Assembly (NCBI RefSeq): GCF_000427365.1
Contig: NZ_KE386488.1
Span: 2,143,882 to 2,207,881 of the forward strand
Reading direction: 5' to 3'
DNA: 64,000 nt
From: Rikenella microfusus DSM 15922
GTDB taxonomy: Bacteria > Bacteroidota > Bacteroidia > Bacteroidales > Rikenellaceae
Part shown: positions 1-7,135 of the stretch, piece after piece
Position numbering within the stretch: the stretch's first letter is position 1
How the letters are laid out: each line of letters opens with the position of its first letter
Notes under the pieces: model-generated
The model's database searches: none
What the model was told of the DNA's origin: nothing
Seen by the model: the letters and a program-made list of their open reading frames with translations, nothing else
Made by a program: the position numbers and the translations under genes

Positions 1-42
1 CCCCACCTTTATCTTGTCCATAAGAATATGCTTAATTTTACC

Positions 43-50
43 TACCTTTG
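43..50 (+). promoter_or_regulatory. -7 promoter box for the head-GIN gene
   Basis: TACCTTTG matches the Bacteroidetes -7 consensus TAnnTTTG and lies 32 bases before the ATG at 83. No clear -33 TTTG stands at the usual 19-21 base spacing, so the call rests on the -7 box and its position. Confidence 0.5.
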
Positions 51-82
51 GACAAAGTTAATCAAAAAACAGGGAACCGAAG

Positions 83-916
83 ATGAAAAAGTTGTTTTTG
101 CTGGCCTTGTGCGCCGTGGCCGCTCCCCTTTTCGCCGCCGCTCAGGAGGCGACGGCCGTCATCGAAAAATACGCGGACAAACCCATCCGCGGCGTGATCG
201 TCGCCGGGGCGTTCGACGTGCAGCTGGCCCAGGCCGACGGAGCTTCGCGGCAGGCCGGAGCCAAAGTGGAAATCCTGAAAGAGCTGGAAGACAAGCTCGT
301 CTTCGAATACACCGACGAAGGCTACGTGCGGCTGACATTCAAGAACGACATGAGCAAGTACTTCACCGGCAGCAAGAAGAAACCGCAGGCATGGCTCACG
401 GTCACGGAGCTGAAATACCTCAACGTGACGGGGGCCAGCAACGTGGTCTGCACGGGCATCTGTTCCACGACCGGGAATCTGCGCATCCTCACTTCGGGCA
501 ACGCATCGGTAAATCTGCTGGAGGCTTCGGCAGAAACGATCAACATAGAAGTATCCGGCACTTCGGACCTGAGCGACGCGAAACTGACGGCGGAAGGCAA
601 AGCGGAGGTGATCCAGAGCGGAACCTCCAAAATCAACGGCGAAATCAAAGCCGGGACGGCGATATTCACCGTATCGGGCGTTTCGGGGCTGACCCTGTCG
701 GGCGGCGCCGAGGAAGCGGTGCTGGACGTGAGCGGCACGGCTTCGGCCGACCTGGAAAATTTCAGCATCGGTACGGTGAACGCCAAAGTATCGGGCATGG
801 GCAAAGTCAAGGCCAACGTGATCGGGGGAGGCACGGCTCAGGTGAGCACGATGGGTTCTTTCCGTTACAAAGGCGCCGGGCTGGTCACGGGCAAAGGTGT
901 GAAACGACTCGATTGA
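83..916 (+). CDS. Head GIN domain (DUF2807) exported protein
   Basis: 277-residue protein with a signal peptide (MKKLFLLALCAVAAPLFAAA, about residues 1-20) followed by a repetitive, Gly/Ser/Ala-rich beta region from about residue 35 to 270. Motifs of the type 'SGTSDLSDAKL' and 'SGVSGLTLSGGAEEAVLDVSG' are typical of the DUF2807 'head GIN' fold, a beta-helix-like module of Bacteroidetes surface or periplasmic proteins. The molecular role of this family is not established; adhesion or envelope scaffolding is only suggested by the fold. It is monocistronic, with a -7 box upstream and a terminator at 938-962 before folP. Confidence 0.8.
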   Translation: MKKLFLLALCAVAAPLFAAAQEATAVIEKYADKPIRGVIVAGAFDVQLAQADGASRQAGAKVEILKELEDKLVFEYTDEGYVRLTFKNDMSKYFTGSKKKPQAWLTVTELKYLNVTGASNVVCTGICSTTGNLRILTSGNASVNLLEASAETINIEVSGTSDLSDAKLTAEGKAEVIQSGTSKINGEIKAGTAIFTVSGVSGLTLSGGAEEAVLDVSGTASADLENFSIGTVNAKVSGMGKVKANVIGGGTAQVSTMGSFRYKGAGLVTGKGVKRLD

Positions 917-937
917 ATCTCCTAAAACAGCACTGCG

Positions 938-962
938 GGCGGGCGATTCGTCCGCCTTTTTT
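938..962 (+). terminator. Rho-independent terminator after head-GIN gene
   Basis: GGCGG-G-CG-ATT-CG-T-CCGCC stem-loop followed directly by six T residues, 22 bases after the stop codon of the upstream gene. Confidence 0.75.
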
Positions 963-977
963 CTACCAATAAATCCT

Positions 978-1829
978 ATGGAAATCAATATCGGAGGCCG
1001 GCTATTCTCCGTGGGGCCGGGACATGAACAGGCGATGGCCATCGTGAACGTAACCCCGGATTCGTTTTTCGCCGGGAGCCGGAAACAAAGCGGGGCCGAA
1101 ATCGCCGCGGCCGTGGAAAAAGCGCTCCGCGACGGGGCGGGTATCATCGACCTGGGCGGTTATTCGTCGCGGTCGGGAGCCGACGACATCCCGGCGGAAG
1201 AGGAGCTGAAACGGCTCGACACGGGACTGCGCATCGTCCGCGAAGCGGCAGGCGCAGAGTTCCCCGCTTCGGTCGATACGTTCCGGCCGGAGGTCGTCCG
1301 GCAGCTTTACGATCGCTTCGGGGCCTTTATCGTGAACGACATCTCGGCGGGCGAACTCGATCCGGACATGATCCCGGCCGTCGGCCGTCTGGGGCTGCCC
1401 TACATCGCCATGCACATGCGCGGTACGCCGCAGACCATGGCCCGGATGACGGACTACCCGTCCGAAACGGGAGGCGTCGCGGGCGACGTGCTGCGCTATT
1501 TCGTCCGCAAAACGGCACAGGCGCGGGCGGCAGGAATCAAAGACCTGATCCTCGATCCCGGTTTCGGATTCGCCAAGACCGCGGCGCAAAATTTCGAGTT
1601 GCTGGGGCGGATGGACTGCCTGGCCGTATTCGGGTTACCTGTTCTGGTCGGGTTGTCGCGCAAAAGCATGGTATGGAAAACGCTGGGCATCACTCCCGCC
1701 GAAGCGCTGAACGGCACTTCGGTGCTGAACTGGGAAGCCCTGCGGCAGGGAGCTTCGATCCTGCGCGTCCACGACGTGCGGGAAGCGGTCGAAACGATCC
1801 GGCTGTTCCGCGCCTACACCGCCCGGTAG
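978..1829 (+). CDS. folP: Dihydropteroate synthase
   Basis: 283-residue TIM-barrel enzyme that condenses 6-hydroxymethyl-dihydropterin pyrophosphate with p-aminobenzoate in folate synthesis; target of sulfonamides. Visible signatures are IVNVTPDSFF (residues 22-31), DLGGYSSRSG (58-67, the DxGgxSTRPG loop with Ser in place of the usual Thr/Pro), VDTFRPEVV, NDISAG and LDPGFGFAKT. Length fits the family. It starts 16 bases after the upstream terminator, so it must be expressed separately or by read-through. Cytosolic. Confidence 0.96.
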   Translation: MEINIGGRLFSVGPGHEQAMAIVNVTPDSFFAGSRKQSGAEIAAAVEKALRDGAGIIDLGGYSSRSGADDIPAEEELKRLDTGLRIVREAAGAEFPASVDTFRPEVVRQLYDRFGAFIVNDISAGELDPDMIPAVGRLGLPYIAMHMRGTPQTMARMTDYPSETGGVAGDVLRYFVRKTAQARAAGIKDLILDPGFGFAKTAAQNFELLGRMDCLAVFGLPVLVGLSRKSMVWKTLGITPAEALNGTSVLNWEALRQGASILRVHDVREAVETIRLFRAYTAR

Positions 1830-2036
1830 GTCCCCCGGATTTCCTCCGGCCAAGAACCGCCCGGAGCAGCCCCCTGAAAACGACGGGGATACGTTCTTTT
1901 CAGGAACGGGTGCGATGCGCCTCACCGCATACCCGTATTTCAGTCCGACAGGCCCGTCCCGGCAGCATCTCCGCTCTGTCGGCGGCATTCGGACGGGAGA
2001 CTTTCTGCATTTTATCCGAATTTCCGCTCCTTTTCC

Positions 2037-2068
2037 TTTGAATCTGCCGAATTCCGTTCGTAACTTTG
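2037..2068 (+). promoter_or_regulatory. Full Bacteroidetes promoter (TTTG-N20-TAACTTTG)
   Basis: TTTG at 2037-2040, exactly 20 bases, then TAACTTTG at 2061-2068: both boxes and the spacing match the Bacteroidetes housekeeping consensus. No intact gene follows on the plus strand; transcription from here would read through the FISUMP-like remnant at 2239-2460 and then antisense into mqnD. Confidence 0.65.
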
Positions 2069-2238
2069 AGCGCAAAGAAACGGTTCCTGCTTTTCCGGAG
2101 TGTCCGATAACCGCTCAGGTTACGGGCAGAGCGAACGGTAAATTCAGCAGTCCACTGACTATCCTTTCGGGATCGTTAGTTATACGCTTTCCGGCCGGTT
2201 CCCCTCATGACGGTTCCGGCCGGGAAATATTGCAGCGA

Positions 2239-2460
2239 CTGCCCGTGTTTTTCGAAGTACGTCCCGCCCCGGGCTACCGCAACAACGCCAGCGGCGCATT
2301 GAACAACGTCGGCAACAACGGGTACAGCTGGTCGTCCACGGTCGCCGCTAGCGGGTATAACGCCCACAACCTGAACTTCAACACGCAGGGCCTCAATCCC
2401 ACTAACACGAACAACCGTGCCAACGGCTTACAGGTGCGGTGCCTCCAAGTATTTATCGTG
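2239..2460 (+). pseudogene. C-terminal remnant of a FISUMP / DGR target-like protein
   Basis: In one open frame the translation reads LPVFFEVRPAPGYRNN, then SGALNNVGNNGYSWSS, then NPTNTNNRANGLQVRC. This is the C-terminal end of the Bacteroidetes FISUMP (Fibrobacter paralogous domain) fold, where the usual text is 'PAAGYRN...GYYWSS...NGFSVRCV'. The C-type-lectin-like end of such proteins is also the variable region of many diversity-generating retroelements. About a third of the codons after GYR are AAC or AAT, as in DGR template or variable repeats. The N-terminal body, a start codon and a reverse transcriptase are absent from this window. I call it a gene fragment; an orphan template repeat is the alternative. 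Confidence 0.55.
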
Positions 2461-2536
2461 CAGGGCCGTTTCTTTTTCCATTTGGTTGAGACCGTATCCC
2501 AAACCCTCGCCATCCGCAGAAACCGCGGTTAACGAC

Positions 2537-3334
2537 TTACCGCCACTCCGCCTCGGCCAAACCCGTCAATCGTTCGACCGCCCTGCGCCCCTCCTCGCCC
2601 AGCGACAGGGAATAATCGTTCACGAAATAAGAGATATGCTTCTGCCGTACTTCCGGTTCCAGCTCCTGCGCATGGGCCTTTACATACCCGGCCGAAGCCT
2701 CCGGATGCCGCCGGGCGTATTCGATGCTGCGCCGGATAATCCGGGAAACCTGTTCGGCCGTCTCGGCCGGATATTTCCGGTTCAGGAGAATGCCGCCCAA
2801 CGGGATAGGCAGTCCCGTCAGCGTCTCCCACTCCTGTCCCAGATCGGCGATAAGCCTCAGTCCGAGCGATGCGTAAGTAAACCGCCCTTCGTGGATCAGT
2901 ACGCCTGCGTCCAGCTCCCCGTCGGCCACCGCCGGCGCGATTTCGGAAAAAAGACAGGTTTTCTTCCTCCGGGCTTCGGGATAGACGATCGACAGCAACC
3001 GGTTGGCGGTGGTCATTTCTCCCGGAATCCCTATCAGCGCGTCGGACAGTTCGTCGGGATAAATTTTATGTTTACAGACCAGCAGGGGGCCGTTGCCGTG
3101 GCCCAAGGCGCTCCCGCTGTCCAACAGGCGGAAAGCGCCTGCGGCCTGCGGCAGGGCCGCATAACTGATCTTGACGACCTCTTCGTCTTCCGGGCGACGC
3201 ACCGCCGCCCCGTTCAACGCATCGATGTCGTCGAACACGGGATCGAACGTCAGCCCCTCGGTATCTACCAGGCCATGGATCATGGCATGGAACGTGAACG
3301 TATCGTTCGGACAAGGCGATATATGCAACTTCAT
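2537..3334 (-). CDS. mqnD: 1,4-dihydroxy-6-naphthoate synthase
   Basis: 265-residue periplasmic-binding-protein-like enzyme of the futalosine route to menaquinone; it converts cyclic dehypoxanthine futalosine to 1,4-dihydroxy-6-naphthoate. Family marks are SPCPNDTFTFHAMIHG at residues 5-20, ISYAALP, GPLLVCK, IPGEMTTANRLL, DAGVLIHEGRFTY and LPIPLGGILLNR. I start at the ATG at 3334 because the family begins with this short 'MKLHISPCPNDT' segment; an upstream in-frame start at 3376 would add an unrelated tail. It sits 105 bases downstream of ettA on the same strand. No other mqn gene is nearby. Confidence 0.93.
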   Translation of the reverse strand: MKLHISPCPNDTFTFHAMIHGLVDTEGLTFDPVFDDIDALNGAAVRRPEDEEVVKISYAALPQAAGAFRLLDSGSALGHGNGPLLVCKHKIYPDELSDALIGIPGEMTTANRLLSIVYPEARRKKTCLFSEIAPAVADGELDAGVLIHEGRFTYASLGLRLIADLGQEWETLTGLPIPLGGILLNRKYPAETAEQVSRIIRRSIEYARRHPEASAGYVKAHAQELEPEVRQKHISYFVNDYSLSLGEEGRRAVERLTGLAEAEWR

Positions 3335-3439
3335 AACAGTGCGTTGGCTATATGAATCACTTCGGCGGCCCTGCACGTGGCCTGTACCGCTTTTACTTCC
3401 CGCCGGTATTTTTCCGGCCTTTCGACGGAACCGGGCGGC

Positions 3440-5116
3440 TTACTCCATCAGTTTGCGGTATTTGATTCGATGGGGAGTCGTATCTCCCAGCCGTTTGCGT
3501 TTGTTTTCCTCGTATTCGGAATAGCCGCCCTCGAAAAATACGACCTGCGAATCGCCTTCGAAAGCCAGGATATGGGTGGCTATACGGTCGAGGAACCAAC
3601 GGTCGTGGCTGATGACCACGGCGCATCCGGCGAAATTTTCCAGTCCCTCTTCCAATGCCCGCAGGGTATTCACGTCGATGTCGTTGGTCGGTTCGTCCAG
3701 CAGCAGTACATTGCCTTCCTCTTTCAAAGCCAGGGCCAGGTGCAACCGGTTCCGTTCGCCGCCCGACAGCACGCCGCATTTTTTCTCCTGGTCGCCGCCC
3801 GTGAAATTGAACCGCGAACAGTAGCCCCGCGCGTTCACCTGCCGCCCGCCGAGGGTCAGCAGATCGCTGTTCTGTGAAATCACTTCGTATACCGTTTTCT
3901 CCGGGTCGATCGAGCTGTGCTGCTGATCCACATAGGCCAGTTTGACCGTTTCGCCGACCTTGAATTCCCCTTTGAGGGGTTTTTCCAGCCCCATAATCAG
4001 GCGGAAAAGGGTCGTTTTCCCGGCTCCGTTGGGGCCGATGACCCCTACGATGCCTGCCGGGGGCAGGGCGAAGTCGAGGTTTTCGTACAACATCCGGCCG
4101 CCGTACCCCATCGAAACGCCGTGGGCTTCGATCACCACGTCGCCCAGTCGGGGCCCGTTCGGAATGAAGATTTCGAGTTTTTCCTCTTTCTGCCGGGCGT
4201 CTTCGCTGAGCATCTTGTCATAGGCGGCCAGACGCGCCTTGCTCTTGGCATGGCGGGCCTTGGGCGCCATGCGCACCCATTCCAGCTCGCGTTCGAGGGT
4301 CTTGCGCCGTTTGGATTCCTGTTTCTCTTCCTGGGCCAGCCGCTTCGATTTCTGTTCCAACCACGACGAATAGTTGCCTTTCCACGGGATTCCTTCGCCG
4401 CGGTCGAGTTCGAGGATCCAGCCGGCTACGTTGTCGAGGAAATAACGGTCGTGGGTCACGCAAATCACGGTCCCTTTATACTGGGAGAGGTGCTGTTCGA
4501 GCCAGTCGATGGATTCTGCGTCGAGGTGGTTGGTGGGTTCGTCCAGCAGCAGTACGTCGGGTTCCTGCAGGAGCAGTCGGCACAAGGCCACGCGCCGCCG
4601 CTCGCCGCCCGACAGGGTGGCTGCGTTCTGATCGGCGTCGGGGCATCGCAGCGCGTCCATGGCCCGTTCCAGTTTGGAGTCCAGTTCCCAGCCGTCCACG
4701 TGGTCGATCCGTTCGGTCAGTTCGCCCTGCCGTTCGATAAGGCGGGCCATCTCGTCGTCGTCCATCGGCTCCATGAACCGGGCGTTCACCTCTTCGTACT
4801 CTTTGAGCAGGGCTACGACGTCGGCGCATCCTTCTTCGACGATTTCCCGGACGGTTTTCGCGGGATCGAGTTGTGGATCCTGTTCGAGATACCCGACGGA
4901 GTAACCGGGCGAAAAGACGACTTCGCCCTGATAACTTTTGTCGATCCCGGCGATAATTTTCATCAGGGTCGATTTCCCGGAACCGTTCAGACCGATGATG
5001 CCGATCTTGGCACCGTAGAAAAAGGACAAGTAGATGTTGTTGAGTATCTTCTTATTGTTGTTGAGGACTTTGCTGACCCCAACCATCGAAAATATAATCT
5101 TCTGATCGTCTGCCAT
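3440..5116 (-). CDS. ettA: Energy-dependent translational throttle protein EttA (ABC-F)
   Basis: 558-residue cytosolic ABC-F protein with two ATPase domains and no membrane segment. Walker A boxes are GLNGSGKST (residues 42-50) and GPNGAGKTT; signatures are LSGGERRRVALCRLLL and LSGGERNRLHLA; both Walker B motifs carry LLLDEPTN. The opening 'IIFSMVGVSKV' and the arm region in domain 1 are EttA hallmarks. EttA gates the ribosomal E site according to ATP/ADP ratio. It is one of three ABC-F proteins in this window and the closest to canonical EttA. No clear operon partner. Confidence 0.95.
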   Translation of the reverse strand: MADDQKIIFSMVGVSKVLNNNKKILNNIYLSFFYGAKIGIIGLNGSGKSTLMKIIAGIDKSYQGEVVFSPGYSVGYLEQDPQLDPAKTVREIVEEGCADVVALLKEYEEVNARFMEPMDDDEMARLIERQGELTERIDHVDGWELDSKLERAMDALRCPDADQNAATLSGGERRRVALCRLLLQEPDVLLLDEPTNHLDAESIDWLEQHLSQYKGTVICVTHDRYFLDNVAGWILELDRGEGIPWKGNYSSWLEQKSKRLAQEEKQESKRRKTLERELEWVRMAPKARHAKSKARLAAYDKMLSEDARQKEEKLEIFIPNGPRLGDVVIEAHGVSMGYGGRMLYENLDFALPPAGIVGVIGPNGAGKTTLFRLIMGLEKPLKGEFKVGETVKLAYVDQQHSSIDPEKTVYEVISQNSDLLTLGGRQVNARGYCSRFNFTGGDQEKKCGVLSGGERNRLHLALALKEEGNVLLLDEPTNDIDVNTLRALEEGLENFAGCAVVISHDRWFLDRIATHILAFEGDSQVVFFEGGYSEYEENKRKRLGDTTPHRIKYRKLME

Positions 5117-5548
5117 TTCTTATCTATATTTATTCGTTCGTCTATCCGTGCATTAGGTTTGAGGGTACTGTTCTCTTTATTCACAACCGACGCTGCCAGC
5201 GTGAATAGAGCGTTTTTATTCAGGCTTTTTCGATCGGAACGACAGCCCGTTGTTTTGCGGTTCGCAGAACCGCCGGCCTTGTCGCCCTGGCGCTTTGCGC
5301 CACGGGAGGAGGGCGACAGGCCGAAGTTCAGGTTTTGGGTGCGGGCTATCGTTTCATACAAACCAGCGTCCGGAGCGCAGAAAACTGTGAAACCCGAGAC
5401 GCACACGACTGCTCGGAAATTCGGCTTCGCCTTCCCCCGGAGTCTCGGCTACCCGAACGAGTTCGATGGCCGAGGTTGCTCGTCGGTTTTTGCTTTTCAA
5501 AGAAAGAACGGTTGCCTCAGAACTCTAATGTAACGGATAAACGAACGA
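5117..5548. other. Non-coding gap with decayed repeat sequence
   Basis: About 430 bases between ettA and the LolD-type gene without a credible CDS. It contains scraps shared with other intergenic regions of this window: ACCGACGCTGCCAGCGTGA near 5187 resembles 35651-35669, and the text around 5440-5490 (GTCTCGGCTACCC, GATGGCCGAGG) resembles cassette epsilon at 61890-61930. I read it as an old, decayed repeat insertion. Confidence 0.4.
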
Positions 5549-6262
5549 TTAGTTTTCCAATGTAGGATGTTCGTTGATGCGGTCGGATTCTATCGCTCCG
5601 TCCCGCAGGCGTACGATTCGTCGGGCGTGGAGCGCGATATCTTCCTCATGCGTCACCACGATCACCGTATTTCCGGCCTTGTAGATACGCTCGAACAAAT
5701 GCATGATGTCGATCGAAGTTTTCGTATCCAGATTGCCCGTCGGCTCGTCCGCCAGGATGATCGAAGGATCGTTGATCAGCGCCCGCGCTACCGCCACGCG
5801 TTGCCGCTGGCCCCCGCTCATCTCGTTCGGCTTGTGTTCCATGCGGTCGCCCAATCCCACGCTGCGCAACGCCTCCTCCGCTCGTCGCAGCCGTTTGGAT
5901 TTCGACACGCCCGCATAGATCAGCGGTACCGCCACGTTTTCCAATGCCGTGTAACGGGGCAGCAGGTTGAATGTCTGGAATACGAATCCGATCTCCTTGT
6001 TCCGTACTTCGGCCAGCTCCTCTTCGTCCATGTGGCTCACGTCCGTTCCATTGAGTACGTAGCGGCCCGAAGTCGGCGTATCGAGACAGCCCAGGATATT
6101 CATCAACGTCGATTTGCCCGATCCCGACGGCCCCATGATCGCCACGTAATCGTTCCGCCGGATAGTCAGATCGACCCCCGCCAGCGCGTGTACCTGTTGC
6201 GTGCCGACTTCGTAAGTTTTGCGTATCCGTTCGATCGAGATGATCTCTTCGCGATTTTCCAT
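5549..6262 (-). CDS. ABC transporter ATP-binding protein, LolD/MacB type
   Basis: 237-residue ATPase with Walker [10 protein letters not shown] (residues 44-52), Q-loop [10 protein letters not shown], signature [15 protein letters not shown] and Walker [13 protein letters not shown]. The 'PTGNLD' form and length place it in the LolD/MacB/FtsE-like (MacB-exporter or lipoprotein release) ATPase group. No permease gene lies beside it, which is unusual because these ATPases are normally encoded next to an FtsX-type permease. The substrate cannot be told from sequence. It is followed on the same strand by nothing in operon range; a short unknown gene lies 13 bases upstream and may be co-transcribed. 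Confidence 0.9.
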   Translation of the reverse strand: MENREEIISIERIRKTYEVGTQQVHALAGVDLTIRRNDYVAIMGPSGSGKSTLMNILGCLDTPTSGRYVLNGTDVSHMDEEELAEVRNKEIGFVFQTFNLLPRYTALENVAVPLIYAGVSKSKRLRRAEEALRSVGLGDRMEHKPNEMSGGQRQRVAVARALINDPSIILADEPTGNLDTKTSIDIMHLFERIYKAGNTVIVVTHEEDIALHARRIVRLRDGAIESDRINEHPTLEN

Positions 6263-6275
6263 GCCTGCAAGTTAG

Positions 6276-6656
6276 TTAATTTCTGATGCGGAAAAACTGT
6301 TTCTGCAACTTGGGATCGAAAAAGAGCACCAGAAGCCCCTGTAAATGGGCGGCTACCGCATGCGTCCGGACGAACCACGCTTCGAACTCCTCCCGTTCGG
6401 CCGCCGAACGGAACGGTTCCCGGAGAATGACGACCTGTTTGTCCTGCACGGCTTTCAGGTCGGCGACCGAATCGACCGTTGCGACGTTTTCGGTTCCGTA
6501 ACGGTCGATAATGGCCTCCGGAAGTCGGCGCCGCGGGGTGGGCAACACCACCTCCCGGATGAAACGGTACATCATCGGCGAATGTACCGCGTATCCCCGC
6601 CAGTGGGCCGCGGTCAGGGCATGACGGAGCCGGGTATAGAGTTGATACCTGTTCAT
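6276..6656 (-). CDS. Short protein related to the ends of a Bacteroidetes SAM methyltransferase
   Basis: 126-residue protein. The N-terminus (RGYAVHSPMMYRFIREVV, residues 20-37) resembles the 'R-GHGIHSPFVYRF' opening of a Bacteroidetes class I methyltransferase family of about 240 residues, and the C-terminus (GLLVLFFDPKLQKQFFRIRN) resembles that family's end. The glycine-rich SAM-binding core between them is missing. It may be an internally deleted relative with a new role or a decaying gene that remains in frame. It ends 13 bases before the ABC ATPase on the same strand. Function unknown. Confidence 0.6.
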   Translation of the reverse strand: MNRYQLYTRLRHALTAAHWRGYAVHSPMMYRFIREVVLPTPRRRLPEAIIDRYGTENVATVDSVADLKAVQDKQVVILREPFRSAAEREEFEAWFVRTHAVAAHLQGLLVLFFDPKLQKQFFRIRN

Positions 6657-6699
6657 AGCTGAAATGATCGGGTCGATAAAATGGACTGGTTATTTATAA

Positions 6700-6842
6700 A
6701 AGGCGACTATATACGACTTTACACAAACCCCGTTTCGGCTCGGTGCCGGACGGCATGAGGCGGTGCAAACCCGGCGAAAGACCTGAAAGGTCCGGCGCGA
6801 GCCGAAAGAATCAGGCAGTGTACAATAGTATATAATTACCTT
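6700..6842 (+). repeat. Dispersed inverted-end element, copy 1
   Basis: 143-bp non-coding element with ~25-base imperfect inverted ends: 6700-6724 (contains ATATACGACTTTACAC) and 6818-6842 (contains GTGTACAATAGTATATAA). Inside are GGCTC near 6737 and GAGCC near 6799 and the conserved core GGCATGAGGCGGTGCAAACC. Further copies are at 13704, 16359 and 20614 (reverse), with decayed ones near 41005 and 41246. Confidence 0.8.
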
Positions 6843-7072
6843 ATAAAATATATCGCAACGGGCCTGACTCGAAACCGCTTGGGGCGAAAGGCTGGCGCCG
6901 TGCGGTACGTCCGCCGGCCCGGAGCCGGCAAAGGTAAAACCGCAGGATTAAACACATCGTTTCTCGGCTTTGCCCCTCCGAGGGTCGAAAACCGCTCCGA
7001 CGCAGGGCCGGTCGGGAAATGTTTCATGCCCGGACACGTTCGACGTTATCCATAAAATATAACCGGGTTCCA

Positions 7073-7102
7073 AAAGTCAGGGGCGGGAATTCCCGCCCCT
7101 GA
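7073..7102 (-). terminator. purL terminator
   Basis: Near-perfect palindrome TCAGGGGCGGGAATTCCCGC and its partner, 34 bases after the purL stop; on the minus strand it is followed by CTTTTGG. Confidence 0.65.
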
Positions 7103-7135
7103 TGCTGTCCGGAAATCCCGGCAGGACGCCAACGG

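Noticed and set aside
3341-3439. A possible mqnB end upstream of mqnD (open frame ending CRAAEVIHIANALL)
   Set aside because: The frame has no start after an upstream stop, covers only about 35 codons, and has no clear family match.
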